Part shown: piece after piece, positions 9,793 through 18,501 of the stretch
Numbering within the stretch: position 1 is the first letter of the stretch
Layout of the letters: each line of letters begins with the position of its first letter
Assembly (NCBI RefSeq): GCF_017874215.1
Contig: NZ_JAGGLB010000002.1
Span: 372,001-436,000 of the forward strand
Length of the DNA stretch: 64,000 bases
Direction of reading: 5' to 3'
Source of the DNA: Paenibacillus eucommiae
GTDB taxonomy: Bacteria; Bacillota; Bacilli; Paenibacillales; NBRC-103111
Position numbers and translations under genes: made by a program
Notes under the pieces: generated by a model
Databases searched by the model: none
What the model was told of the DNA's origin: nothing
What the model saw: the letters and a program-made list of their open reading frames with translations, nothing else

Positions 9793-10326
9793 TTAACTGC
9801 CTATTAATTCATTAATTTTCCGATCCATTTCTTCCATCGAGAAGACGTTGATCACCTCGCGGACCACTCCATCCCTATCAATTAAATAACTGGTCGGAAT
9901 AAACAAAAAGCGATAAGAATCAGAAACCTTCCCCTCCTTATCCAGCAAGACAGGAAACGTAAACCCATGCTCCTTAACAAATTTCTCCACATTCTTTATG
10001 CTATCGCCTTGCGTTACATTAACGGCATACAAGTCAAATTTACCTTTATATTTATCGTACAGCTTCACCAAATCAGGCGCTTCTTCTTCACAGGGTCCAC
10101 ACCAGGATGCCCAGAAATTAAGAAGCAGGGGCTTATCCCGGGGTCCGCCAACTGCATACTCAGTCCCGTCAAGACTTTTCAAGCTGAAGGATGGCGCTAG
10201 AAAATCTGCTTTTGGCGCTTGTTCCGTTGGCGTGCTCACATTTTTAGATCTATTTTGTATATTTTGGTAAACGGCGGTACCTACAAGTATGCATATTAAT
10301 GCCAGTACCAGCAAGTTTTTTTTCAC
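9793..10326 (-). CDS. ResA/TlpA-like membrane-anchored thiol-disulfide oxidoreductase
   Basis: About 177 aa. The frame begins at 10335, but AAGGGG sits eight bases before the GTG at 10326, which is therefore preferred. An N-terminal helix (LLVLALICILVGTAVY) anchors the protein in the membrane; the thioredoxin fold follows, with active site WCGPC in LNFWASWCGPCEEE and the cis-Pro segment IPTSYLID. ResA-type proteins reduce apocytochrome c on the outer face. No cytochrome biogenesis genes (resBC, ccdA) are nearby, so the substrate is open. The gene is convergent with cimA, and its 3' UTR should contain element A copy 1. Confidence 0.85.
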   Translation of the reverse strand: MKKNLLVLALICILVGTAVYQNIQNRSKNVSTPTEQAPKADFLAPSFSLKSLDGTEYAVGGPRDKPLLLNFWASWCGPCEEEAPDLVKLYDKYKGKFDLYAVNVTQGDSIKNVEKFVKEHGFTFPVLLDKEGKVSDSYRFLFIPTSYLIDRDGVVREVINVFSMEEMDRKINELIGS

Positions 10327-10471
10327 ACTCATCACCCCTTCTCTCTATTATCCCCAAAAACCCTAAAATGCCAACATCGAAATTGTGAAACATATCGCAA
10401 ACCATGTATGGTTATTTGCCAGTAGGGAAAAAGTAAGCGTACCATTGAAACAAAGGAGAGTCCACCCACCC

Positions 10472-11776
10472 ATGGAAAAAATAAAAACTGGAAAGCTGAC
10501 TATCGGCTTTGAGAGTGACATTCCTGATGCAAAATCAGATTCTAAGAAAAGTCGAAGCGGATCCAGCTCCAAGGACAACAAAGCCAAAGGACATATATGG
10601 GAATTCATGGCCATAGCCACAATCCCTCTGGTATTAGTATTAGGCAACTCCATGCTCGTTCCGATTTTGCCTCAGCTGCAATCCCAGCTTGGCATTAGCC
10701 GCTTCCAAAGCAGCCTGATCATCACTCTCTTCTCGATCACCGCAGGGCTCGTTATTCCTGTCTCAGGGTATCTGTCAGACCGTTTCACGCGGAAGTCGGT
10801 AATTATTCCTTCATTAATCATATACGGTGCTGCGGGCGTTCTGGCTGGTTTGGGGGCACTTTGGAAATCCTACTCGATCATTATTATTGCCAGAGCGATA
10901 CAAGGCCTTGGAGCCGCGGGGACAGCGCCGATTGCCATGGCCCTCGTAGGAGATATGTATAAGGGTGCAATGGAAAGCAAAGCGCTTGGACTTACCGAGG
11001 CATCAAACGGAACCGGAAAGGTCGTCAGCCCTATTCTAGGCTCGCTATTTGCCTTGATTGTCTGGTATGCCCCATTCTTCGCCTTTCCTTTTTTCTGCCT
11101 GATCTCGCTGTTAGCTGTTCTTTTTTTAATCAAGGAACCACCTGCTAATAAAAAACCGCCCAAGCTCGGTCCCTATATGCAGCAAATCGGCCACATTCTG
11201 AAAGAGAAAGGCAACTGGCTGATTCCCTCTTTTTTCGCCGGCTCTCTTGCCCTCTTCATTTTGTTCGGTGTGTTGTTTTACTTGTCAGATATTCTAGAGG
11301 CTCCCCCATTCGAAATTCTTGGTGTAAAAAAAGGTATGGTCCTCGCTATCCCACTGCTGGGCATGGTCGTAACTTCCTATACAACGGGAGCATTTATCAA
11401 AAAAAATGGTACGCTGATGCGCTGGCTAATGAATATCGGGCTAATACTTATGACCGTCTCGCTTGCACTAACAATTTTCTTCCTGACGAATTTATATCTC
11501 CTGATTGGCCTGTTAACCATTAGTGGGATTGGGACAGGATTGCTGCTTCCCTGCTTAAATACAATGATCACAGGCTCAGTCGAAAAAGAACAGCGCGGTG
11601 CTATTACATCTCTATACAGCAGTTTGCGTTTCATAGGAGTCGCATTCGGACCGCCCATTTTTGGCTGGCTTATGAAAATATCGGATCAAACTGTGTTTAT
11701 CACAGTCGCCTCTCTTGCCCTGCTTACATTGGCGATGGTATTTTTCTTCATTAAACCAAAAGGCGAAATTGCGTGA
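10472..11776 (+). CDS. MFS multidrug efflux transporter
   Basis: 434 aa from the ATG at 10472, preceded by AAAGGAGAG; the frame is open from 10385. A charged, Ser/Lys-rich cytosolic N-terminus of about 45 residues precedes the first membrane helix (TIPLVLVLGNSMLVPILPQL). The family signature between helices 2 and 3 is visible (GYLSDRFTRKSVI), and motif C appears as GLGAAGTAPIAMALVGDM. About 12 helices are predicted. The pattern matches drug:H+ antiporter-1 pumps. The substrate is unknown. It is divergent from resA. Confidence 0.85.
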   Translation: MEKIKTGKLTIGFESDIPDAKSDSKKSRSGSSSKDNKAKGHIWEFMAIATIPLVLVLGNSMLVPILPQLQSQLGISRFQSSLIITLFSITAGLVIPVSGYLSDRFTRKSVIIPSLIIYGAAGVLAGLGALWKSYSIIIIARAIQGLGAAGTAPIAMALVGDMYKGAMESKALGLTEASNGTGKVVSPILGSLFALIVWYAPFFAFPFFCLISLLAVLFLIKEPPANKKPPKLGPYMQQIGHILKEKGNWLIPSFFAGSLALFILFGVLFYLSDILEAPPFEILGVKKGMVLAIPLLGMVVTSYTTGAFIKKNGTLMRWLMNIGLILMTVSLALTIFFLTNLYLLIGLLTISGIGTGLLLPCLNTMITGSVEKEQRGAITSLYSSLRFIGVAFGPPIFGWLMKISDQTVFITVASLALLTLAMVFFFIKPKGEIA

Positions 11777-11889
11777 GACTTGTTGTTCGGGCTTGTTCCG
11801 GCTTGTTAAGATGTGTTATTGCTTGTTATAGGACCTGTGAAGCTTGTATACTAAACATCACTTATACCTATAGCAGGAGATGAGAAACC

Positions 11890-12318
11890 ATGACGGTTTT
11901 AATCAATGCTGCTTTATATGAAGGGCTTTTACAGTATTGCAGCAGTAAGCTGCCAGAGGAAGCGTGCGGATTTATTACGGGCAATACTACCGGAGACGGG
12001 TACATGGCTGTTTCTTTTATACCGGTAACCAATATAGCCAGCAACTCAAAGGAGCATTTTGAAATGAGTCCTGTCGAACTAATCCCGATTCTGTATCGTC
12101 AAGCTGAAGCCGGAGATTCTATAATTGGCATGTTTCATTCCCACCCGCTCCAGGAAGCGGTGCCCTCATCAGAGGACTTGAATACGTTATGGCATACGCT
12201 GCCTACTTATTGGATCGTATCCTTATCGGATTCAACACAGCCGCTGCTGCACATATACACAATAAAAAAAGCCCCACTGCTCTCCATCCACAAACTGGCG
12301 TTTGTGATGAATCAGTGA
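11890..12318 (+). CDS. JAMM/MPN-domain metallopeptidase (Mov34/PAD-1, M67-like)
   Basis: 142 aa. The full JAMM motif is present: Glu in LPEEACGF near residue 23, then HSHP, ten residues, and Asp in SSED (HxH-x10-D). Such bacterial proteins remove C-terminal extensions from ubiquitin-like sulfur carriers such as ThiS or MoaD relatives, or cut after a Cys. A ribosome site (GCAGGAGATG) precedes the ATG. No sulfur-carrier or cysteine synthase gene is next to it, so the substrate is not indicated by context. It is convergent with the exonuclease gene, overlapping its end by seven bases. Confidence 0.85.
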   Translation: MTVLINAALYEGLLQYCSSKLPEEACGFITGNTTGDGYMAVSFIPVTNIASNSKEHFEMSPVELIPILYRQAEAGDSIIGMFHSHPLQEAVPSSEDLNTLWHTLPTYWIVSLSDSTQPLLHIYTIKKAPLLSIHKLAFVMNQ

Positions 12319-13046
12319 TGACTCAAAAGTGAATATAGATCACCTAAGGTATCTACATTTCTGGCTTTAATCTCCTCCATAAACCGCGACCAAAGCCTGG
12401 CTGTCATTAGTGAATCTTCCAATGCGTGATGCCTAAGCGTAACTTCTATATCCATAGCATCCAGCAGGGAATCCAACCCATAGCTTTTATGCTTGGGCAT
12501 CAGCCATTTAGCTATCATTATCGTATCGAGCACCCTATGTGACAGGCTGATTCTGGAGGTTTTCCAAAGCGCAGCATTAAGAAAATTTTTATCATGTGCG
12601 GTTCCGTGAGCTACCAATATTTTTTGCTGAACAAATTCCAGAAATTCTCCAAGCACTAACATCAGATCAGGAGCAGACTCCGCCATTTCATTCGTGATAC
12701 CTGTTAATTGCTCGATTTCCCCTGGAATATTCCGCTTCGGATTGACCGTGCTGTAATAAGTCCGATCTTCTAGAACTTCCCCGCCTCTAACGTGCACTGC
12801 TCCAAAAGAAATAATTTCATCTCCATTATAAGGTGAAAACCCGGTAGTTTCTAAATCAAAAACAACCAGTTCCATATCATGAAGAGCAATATCATATAAT
12901 GAATTTTTCCGCTGATCCTTAAGCATAGACCGTATAAAGGCCATCTGCTGGGCGCTTTGTACGTTGAACATCGAAGTAATTGCCGGCGTAAGCCCGCCCA
13001 TTTTGTAGAGCTGCCACATCCGGCCTGCAGGATGCATTTCCTTCAT
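12312..13046 (-). CDS. DnaQ-like 3'-5' exonuclease
   Basis: About 244 aa from the ATG at 13046, which has GGGGGAG upstream; the frame is open to 13082. The DEDDh catalytic residues are visible: FDLETTGF (Asp, Glu), HGTAHDKNFL (Asp) and HHALEDSL (His, Asp). An N-terminal extension of about 70 residues precedes the nuclease. The gene is the last of an apparent amt-DUF294-exonuclease operon. In several bacteria similar exonuclease genes lie beside DUF294 nucleotidyltransferases, so a signalling role rather than replication proofreading is possible. Confidence 0.88.
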   Translation of the reverse strand: MKEMHPAGRMWQLYKMGGLTPAITSMFNVQSAQQMAFIRSMLKDQRKNSLYDIALHDMELVVFDLETTGFSPYNGDEIISFGAVHVRGGEVLEDRTYYSTVNPKRNIPGEIEQLTGITNEMAESAPDLMLVLGEFLEFVQQKILVAHGTAHDKNFLNAALWKTSRISLSHRVLDTIMIAKWLMPKHKSYGLDSLLDAMDIEVTLRHHALEDSLMTARLWSRFMEEIKARNVDTLGDLYSLLSHH

Positions 13047-13083
13047 CCTTTCTCCCCCTTCACATGTTAGCCCGGTAATCATG

Positions 13084-14163
13084 CTATTTTTTTCCTATCT
13101 GTTCCTCCACAACTTTTCTTACATACTTTTGCAAAAATGCTCCCGCCCGCAAGCAAGCCTTCAGCTCCTGCCTTAGCTCCTTCGTTAATTGTCCGGCAAC
13201 GAGCTTTCCCCGGGTTGTATATAAACCATCCTCGATTTGAGAGGGTGTCCTATTCCTAAGCTTTAAGGCAATATGAAAAGCATCTATCCATTCGTGTCCA
13301 GCTTCAATCGTTATGCGACCGCCTGTTATTAAATGATCAAGACGCTCCAGCGTAGAAGACTCCCAAACTCCTGCTTGAATAGCTAAAAGACGTACACCGT
13401 TGACTATCGGAATATATGCTCCATACTTGATATCGAACCCGCCAGCATCCTCCCCATATCTTTCCGTGATAAGCTGGCCAAAGAAACCTAAGGAAATGGG
13501 ATGATGCAGCGTGTTCGACAACAAAGCCTGGAGAATTGCAGGGTGCTGTCTTACATATTCAAACAGTTGCTTTTTCAACCCGGCAATCAAGCTTGCCTCT
13601 CCATACACACATCGCATATCCACCATAATTAAGACATAACGGACATTTTCCCATACCGGCTCCTGAAGCCATTCCAGCATCATGCTTTCATATTCGGAGT
13701 AAGGCTTTCGCCACTGCTTATTGCTGGAAACCACCTCACCTTGACAAGGTGGATAGCCCAGCATATCAAGGCCATTCAAAATATAGGAACTCAGCTTTTC
13801 GAAATATTCCTCTATGCGCAGTCTATCTTCTTTCAAAACGGGATCGGCAAAAATGCAGCCATTGTCCTGATCACTCCAGAGCGTTTGTTCTTTACGCCCC
13901 CCGCTTCCGAACAGCATAAAGGCGTAGGGAACCGGCGGCAGCCCCCAGCCATGCCCTACCATTTGCTTTTCTGACAAGAAGATAGCATGTTTGATCAAGC
14001 CATCATGAATATCATTGATTTGCTCCTGCAGCTCGGGAGAATAAGACAAAAGGAGATGCTCTTGAAACATCTCGTGAACTTGATCTCGAATCGAACGCAG
14101 CTCATCGAACCCTTCAGTCTGATTTATGCGTTCCAAGACTTTTTCCACAGAGAGATGATTCAT
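13084..14163 (-). CDS. DUF294 nucleotidyltransferase (GlnD-like)
   Basis: 359 aa. The centre holds a nucleotidyltransferase motif, MLFGSGGRKEQTLWSDQDN (residues about 82-100), with the GS...D-x-D pattern shared with GlnD, followed by the DUF294 C-terminal helical domain (IKYGAYIPIVNGVRLLAI). CBS domains found in some relatives are absent. AAGGGG lies seven bases before the ATG. It follows amt by 43 bases. GlnD enzymes uridylylate PII proteins, but Bacillales normally lack GlnD, and no PII gene is seen here. Nucleotidyl transfer to an unknown partner in nitrogen signalling is inferred. Confidence 0.85.
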   Translation of the reverse strand: MNHLSVEKVLERINQTEGFDELRSIRDQVHEMFQEHLLLSYSPELQEQINDIHDGLIKHAIFLSEKQMVGHGWGLPPVPYAFMLFGSGGRKEQTLWSDQDNGCIFADPVLKEDRLRIEEYFEKLSSYILNGLDMLGYPPCQGEVVSSNKQWRKPYSEYESMMLEWLQEPVWENVRYVLIMVDMRCVYGEASLIAGLKKQLFEYVRQHPAILQALLSNTLHHPISLGFFGQLITERYGEDAGGFDIKYGAYIPIVNGVRLLAIQAGVWESSTLERLDHLITGGRITIEAGHEWIDAFHIALKLRNRTPSQIEDGLYTTRGKLVAGQLTKELRQELKACLRAGAFLQKYVRKVVEEQIGKK

Positions 14164-14206
14164 GTTGCATCCCCTTCGCTCTCTTTTGCCTATTGTGAAG
14201 GCTTAT

Positions 14207-15589
14207 TTACTGAGAAAGACTGTTGTTCCCTGATTTTTTCATTTGCTCCGGGTATCCGTAAGAGCCATGCTCCGACAAATCCAGTCCGATAATTTCTTCC
14301 TCTTCCGTAACGCGGAGTCCGACTACCGCTTTAATAATCATCAATACGATATAGGACAGAACAAGCACGAAAGCTAGTGCGCCAAATACGCCTAAGGCTT
14401 GCACTCCAAGCTGATGAAATCCGCCTCCGTAGAACAATCCCGCGCCACCAACACCCGCTTTTTCAGCAAGCTCAGGCGTTGCGAACAGGCCAGTGGAAAG
14501 TGTGCCCCAGATACCTGCAATACCGTGAACCGAAAAGGCATAAATCGGATCGTCAATACCTGCTCTTTCAAACCATTGTGCAGTAAAGAATGTGATAATA
14601 CCAGCAATTGCACCGATAACTATAGCAGCCCAAGCATCTACAAAGGCACAAGCGGCGGTAATTGCTACTAATGCTGCCAATACACCATTTAACATGCTAG
14701 GAATATCCGCTTTGCCAAAATACATCCAGGAAACAATCAGTGCTGCAACCGCACCTGCCGCCGCTGCCATATTCGTCGTCATTGCAATATATCCGAAATA
14801 ACCATCACCCATTGCGCTAAGCGTACTTCCCGGATTAAATCCGAACCAGCCGATCCAAAGAATAAACACACCCAGAACAGACAATACCTGATTATGACCC
14901 GGAATCAAATTTGGGGTTTTATCTTTGTTATATTTACCAAGACGAGGCTTCAATAACAACGTTGCTACCAAAGCTGCCGTCGCTCCTTGAAGATGAACAA
15001 CTGTTGATCCTGCAAAATCCTGCATACCTAATTTACTTAACCAGCCACCGCCCCATACCCAGTGGGCAACAATCGGATAAATCACGATCGTAAAGAGCAG
15101 TCCGAAAATAAAGTATACGGGAAGCTTCGCTCTCTCTGCAAATCCGCCAAAAGCAATAGCCAGTGACACACCAGCAAAAGCAAGCTGGAATAAAAACTTA
15201 ATGCCAATCGGAACATCTGAACCCGACAACGCTCCGAAAGCCCGTTGAGCCTGATCCTCCAGACCTGTTACAAAAAAGCCCGTCGTTCCAAAGAAGCTGT
15301 TACCATCGCCGAAAGCCAAACCAAAACCAAAAGCCCAGAATGCAATCGCACAAATTCCAAAGGTCAAAACTGTCTTACCGGCCACATGTCCGGCGTTCTT
15401 CATTCTAGTAGATCCTGCTTCTAATAAAGCAAAACCAGCTTGCATAAAAATAACCAGTATAGCTGCAAGCATGACCCAGACCGCATTAATCGCACCTTGA
15501 AGCTGAACCGGAGTGGCATCATCAGCAAATGCTAATGTCGGAAATAACAAGACCATGAAAGAAAAAGCTGCCAATAATTTTTTACCCAT
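14207..15589 (-). CDS. amt: Ammonium transporter (Amt family)
   Basis: 460 aa from the ATG at 15589, with GGGGGAG five bases upstream. A cleavable signal peptide (residues 1-23, ending TLAFA) precedes eleven membrane helices, as in Amt proteins. Family motifs are present: QAGFALLEAG, GFNPGSTLS and FSVHGIAGIWG, the last carrying a channel His; the other lies in VVHLQGATAAL. It takes up ammonium. No glnK follows; DUF294 and exonuclease genes come next instead. A sigma-A promoter and a GlnR/TnrA-type box lie upstream, so expression under nitrogen limitation is likely. Confidence 0.95.
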   Translation of the reverse strand: MGKKLLAAFSFMVLLFPTLAFADDATPVQLQGAINAVWVMLAAILVIFMQAGFALLEAGSTRMKNAGHVAGKTVLTFGICAIAFWAFGFGLAFGDGNSFFGTTGFFVTGLEDQAQRAFGALSGSDVPIGIKFLFQLAFAGVSLAIAFGGFAERAKLPVYFIFGLLFTIVIYPIVAHWVWGGGWLSKLGMQDFAGSTVVHLQGATAALVATLLLKPRLGKYNKDKTPNLIPGHNQVLSVLGVFILWIGWFGFNPGSTLSAMGDGYFGYIAMTTNMAAAAGAVAALIVSWMYFGKADIPSMLNGVLAALVAITAACAFVDAWAAIVIGAIAGIITFFTAQWFERAGIDDPIYAFSVHGIAGIWGTLSTGLFATPELAEKAGVGGAGLFYGGGFHQLGVQALGVFGALAFVLVLSYIVLMIIKAVVGLRVTEEEEIIGLDLSEHGSYGYPEQMKKSGNNSLSQ

Positions 15590-15607
15590 ACGATCTCCCC
15601 CTTTCAA

Positions 15608-15624
15608 TGTCATGTTTTATGACA
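15608..15624. promoter_or_regulatory. GlnR/TnrA-type box in amt leader
   Basis: TGTCA-TGTTTTA-TGACA matches the TGTNA-N7-TNACA consensus exactly and is almost fully palindromic. It lies 15-31 bases downstream of the predicted amt transcription start, a position that usually gives repression by GlnR when nitrogen is plentiful. Confidence 0.7.
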
Positions 15625-15645
15625 CATTATGAAATTCTTAATGTC

Positions 15646-15674
15646 ATTATATACAGGATGAGCAACTTTGACAA
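15646..15674 (-). promoter_or_regulatory. Sigma-A promoter of amt
   Basis: On the minus strand TTGTCA, 17 bases, TATAAT. The predicted start is near 15639, giving a leader of about 50 bases that includes the GlnR/TnrA box. Confidence 0.65.
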
Positions 15675-15794
15675 TAGAGTTTTTCAGAAATAGCTCTCAT
15701 CTGGCAAATACCTGACATGAACATTTACTTAGCAATCCATTATCACATCAATTTATATTCGAAAAAAGCACAGAAGAGTATATAGAGAGTCGTG

Positions 15795-15868
15795 TTTAGA
15801 GGAGATTTCCTAGCGGGCGCAGGCGCCGGGGATGAACAGCGCGTGAAGTTTGAGAAGGGATTTGCTTG
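15795..15868 (+). repeat. Linker repeat shared with loci at 38.7 and 62.2 kb
   Basis: The sequence TTTAGAGGAGATTTCCTAGC recurs at 62156-62175, followed in both places by a similar GC-rich stretch ending in GAGAAGG. A weaker relative (GGAGGAGATGACTAGCG) is at 38685. It directly precedes element B. Confidence 0.7.
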
Positions 15869-16052
15869 TTTAGCGATGTTTTTCATCGTTAAAAGCACCG
15901 GGTCATGTCCGCATCCTTATTTTAACAATGAAAAACATCGTTAAAATCCCTTTTCACCATCCAAAGAGGGCATTCACCTCCTTTTAGCGATGAAAATCAT
16001 CATTAACGCGCCGGATTACCTAGGAAAAATTACTTTAACGATCAAAAAATCA
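15868..16052. repeat. Element B array, locus 2 (four palindromes)
   Basis: Units at 15868-15895 (T5 loop), 15919-15946, 15982-16007 and a degenerate one at 16032-16052. The first spacers resemble those of locus 3 (both have AAAAGCAC...CTTATTTTAAC and AAAATCCCTTTT). This array sits between the divergent amt and merR genes and has no element A beside it. Confidence 0.78.
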
Positions 16053-16126
16053 AACATATTCACTCCAGGCTTCGCACCAAAAACTTAAATGCTAATTACA
16101 CCACAAAAAATACAAAAGTATTACGT

Positions 16127-16189
16127 TTGACTGTATGGTTTGATATCAGGTATCATAATTGATATAGATTCAGATTCAATCGGATTGAA
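16127..16189 (+). promoter_or_regulatory. Candidate promoter and operators of the MerR gene
   Basis: TTGACT, 18 bases, TATCAT overlaps the palindrome TGATA-TCAGG-TATCA (16141-16155). A second palindrome, TTCAAT-CGG-ATTGAA, lies at 16175-16189. Autoregulation by the downstream MerR protein is plausible. Confidence 0.4.
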
Positions 16190-16215
16190 AGCTTACATAA
16201 ACTAGGGGAGTAGAG

Positions 16216-16665
16216 GTGATTGCGATGGGGGATATTAAGCTCTTTAAAATTGGAGAATTGGCCCGTCTTGCCGATATTAGCCCACGAACCATTGATTACT
16301 ACACCAAGATGGGTTTATTGGAGCCAGAGAAACGCTCGGACACTAATTACAGGTTCTACAGCGATGAAACTTTAACTAGGCTCAAACGTATTGAAAGTAT
16401 GAAGAAAGAGAAGTATACCCTAGAAGAAATAAAAGTTAGCCTGGAGCAGTGGAGTAAAATCTCCCGTGATGATGTTGTGACAGATAAACTCACATCTTTA
16501 CAGCTCCACCTTGAACAGTTGGCCAAAGAAGCACAAGAGCTTGGGCCGATCCTTGAAAAATTAAAGCCCAGTCAACTAAAAAAGCTCAGTAAAATGCTTA
16601 CACAACCAACGGCAGCTTGCATAGAGGCTTTATTGCTTCTTCTGGGGAAAGGTCCTTTCACTTAA
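16216..16665 (+). CDS. MerR-family transcriptional regulator
   Basis: 149 aa from a GTG at 16216 (AGGGGAG five bases upstream); an ATG at 16225 is also possible. The N-terminal winged helix is typical: FKIGELARLADISPRTIDYY, followed by GLLEPEKRSDTNYRFY. A long dimerisation helix follows (residues about 80-125). The C-terminal part has one Cys (AACIEALLL) and lacks the paired Cys of metal-sensing members. It is 25 bases before the zinc peptidase gene, so that gene is a likely target or operon partner. Confidence 0.88.
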   Translation: MIAMGDIKLFKIGELARLADISPRTIDYYTKMGLLEPEKRSDTNYRFYSDETLTRLKRIESMKKEKYTLEEIKVSLEQWSKISRDDVVTDKLTSLQLHLEQLAKEAQELGPILEKLKPSQLKKLSKMLTQPTAACIEALLLLLGKGPFT

Positions 16666-16690
16666 AATTATTTATTGGAGGGAAATCAGC

Positions 16691-17365
16691 ATGCATCCTA
16701 TGGATTTCTTAATCATTGCCGCCTTCAGCCTTTCCTTATGGGCCTCCTTCAGAGTCAAAGGAACCTTTACCCGCTGGTCACAGGTTCCCATCCATTCCGG
16801 CATGACAGGATATCAAGCAGCAAGAAGAATGCTCGATATGAACGGACTTTACGATGTAGCAGTTGAAGCTATTCCGGGAACACTATCCGATCACTACGAT
16901 CCGATCGCCCGTGTAGTCCGTTTATCCGAACCAGTTTATCATCACAGCTCCGTATCAGCCGTTTCAGTTGCTTGCCACGAAGTTGGGCATGCCATTCAAC
17001 ACAAGGTTCACTATCCTATGCTCGTTACAAGGCACAAAATGTTTCCAGTCGCCAACTTCGCTTCCGGCGTAGCTCCTATATTGATCATTGCCAGCTTTTT
17101 CTTCTCAAGCGTTCCTTATTTACTAGGTTTAGGCATTATTTTATTCTCCGCTGCAGTAGCCTTTCAACTCGTTACATTGCCCGTGGAGTTTAACGCAAGC
17201 TCCAGAGCGCGTGAACTGATGTTGAAGGAAGGCTTTATCCATCAAGAGGAAGCCAAAGGCGTCGCCAAGGTACTCAATGCCGCTGCATTAACTTATGTTG
17301 CCGCAGCCCTTATATCGGTGCTTACACTACTTAAATACATTATGATTTTTAACGACCGCAGATAA
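16691..17365 (+). CDS. Membrane zinc metallopeptidase (YugP-like)
   Basis: 224 aa. An N-terminal membrane helix is followed by the zinc site CHEVGHAIQH (HExxH, residues about 96-105) and VEFNASSRARELM with the likely third ligand Glu. Two hydrophobic hairpins lie at about 120-165 and near the C-terminus (AALTYVAAALISVLTLL). This matches the Zn_peptidase_2 family of Bacillus YugP. GGAGG precedes the ATG. The substrate is unknown. A terminator follows. Confidence 0.87.
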   Translation: MHPMDFLIIAAFSLSLWASFRVKGTFTRWSQVPIHSGMTGYQAARRMLDMNGLYDVAVEAIPGTLSDHYDPIARVVRLSEPVYHHSSVSAVSVACHEVGHAIQHKVHYPMLVTRHKMFPVANFASGVAPILIIASFFFSSVPYLLGLGIILFSAAVAFQLVTLPVEFNASSRARELMLKEGFIHQEEAKGVAKVLNAAALTYVAAALISVLTLLKYIMIFNDRR

Positions 17366-17379
17366 CATGAATTTCTCAA

Positions 17380-17424
17380 CAAAAAGCTTCCCCTGCATAA
17401 TAACTGCAGAGGAAGCTTTTTTTA
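17380..17424 (+). terminator. Intrinsic terminator after YugP-like gene
   Basis: AAGCTTCC-CCTGCA pairs with TGCAG-AGGAAGCTT around TAATAAC, then T7. It also faces the convergent LysR gene. Confidence 0.88.
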
Positions 17425-17452
17425 TTATCAGATACAGTTTTATTACATAAAC

Positions 17453-18358
17453 CTATTTACTCCCCCCGCGCTTTGCTTGGAAATATTCGATTAAAAACCG
17501 CCGAAAAACTTCAGCAACCAGCGGCAGTTGATCTCCTCTTCTGCGAATCAAACCAACCGTACGCGTAACCCGCGGCTCGGTCACCCTCACTTTAGCCGGC
17601 TGCAGCATGCTGATTTCGGTGAGCGCCATCTCCGGGAGCAAGCTGACCCCCATCCCCGCGGCCACCAAACCACGAACCGTATCTGTTTCCTCACCTTCAA
17701 ATTCGATTTTCGGGATAAATCCAGCCTTTTGGCAGGCAGACATAACAATAGTCCGAAGGGAATACTCTTCACTAAACACCACGAACGACTCATCCTTCAG
17801 CTGCTCAAGACGTATGGAGTTATAATCAGCCAAAATATGATCCGCCGGCAGAATTGCAAAAAGCTCCTCAGTCAATAAGATTTCACCCACAACCTGCTCA
17901 TGCGACTCCGGAAACGGAGAAATAAAAGCCAGATCAATTTCCCCCTTGGTAATATCCCGAATTAAGCTGTTATAGGTTCCCTGGCGCAGCCTGAACTTAA
18001 CATTAGGATGGTCCTTCTTAAAGGATGCCACGACGGATGGCAGCAAATTAAGCACAACGCTATGAGGAAAACCGATCCGAATCTCCCCGGCCTCAGGATC
18101 GGAAAATTCATGAATTTCAATTACCGCCCGTTCTAAATCTGTGAGAATACCTTCGATCCGATCCAAAAATAATCTGCCCACAGATGTAAGATGAAGATTC
18201 CGCCCTTTTTGAACAAATAAATGAACACCCAATTCTTCCTCAAGAAGACGAATCTGCCGGCTTACCGCCGACTGAGCCACGTGCAGCTCTTGCGCAGCCT
18301 GAGTCACATGCTGCTTCCTCGCCACTTTAACAAAATAATGTAACTGCCTTAATTCCAC
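17453..18358 (-). CDS. LysR-family regulator, GltC-like
   Basis: 301 aa. The N-terminal helix-turn-helix is ELHVAQSAVSRQIRLLEEELG, close to Bacillus GltC (MELRQL start, HVAQSA). The effector domain runs from about residue 90 (GEIRIGFPHSVVLNLLPSVV), with GLVAAGMGVSLLPE near 225. GltC activates glutamate synthase in B. subtilis, but gltAB is not present here. It is divergent from tpx, with about 140 bases between them, so tpx is a possible target. Similarity to GltC is from memory and does not fix the function. Confidence 0.87.
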   Translation of the reverse strand: MELRQLHYFVKVARKQHVTQAAQELHVAQSAVSRQIRLLEEELGVHLFVQKGRNLHLTSVGRLFLDRIEGILTDLERAVIEIHEFSDPEAGEIRIGFPHSVVLNLLPSVVASFKKDHPNVKFRLRQGTYNSLIRDITKGEIDLAFISPFPESHEQVVGEILLTEELFAILPADHILADYNSIRLEQLKDESFVVFSEEYSLRTIVMSACQKAGFIPKIEFEGEETDTVRGLVAAGMGVSLLPEMALTEISMLQPAKVRVTEPRVTRTVGLIRRRGDQLPLVAEVFRRFLIEYFQAKRGGSK

Positions 18359-18417
18359 TACTAAGCCCCCTTATATACATAAAGCACCCGACAATAATTA
18401 TAGCCTTGCCAAGCCGA

Positions 18418-18448
18418 TTGGACAACAAACCTGGGAAAGGATTATAAT
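18418..18448 (+). promoter_or_regulatory. Candidate tpx promoter
   Basis: TTGGAC and TATAAT with a 19-base spacer, about 50 bases before the tpx start and inside the divergent LysR-tpx gap. Confidence 0.45.
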
Positions 18449-18501
18449 GAAAAGGATTAATTCTATACATTTCAACGAAATATGAGGAGGAATTAAGGAA
18501 T

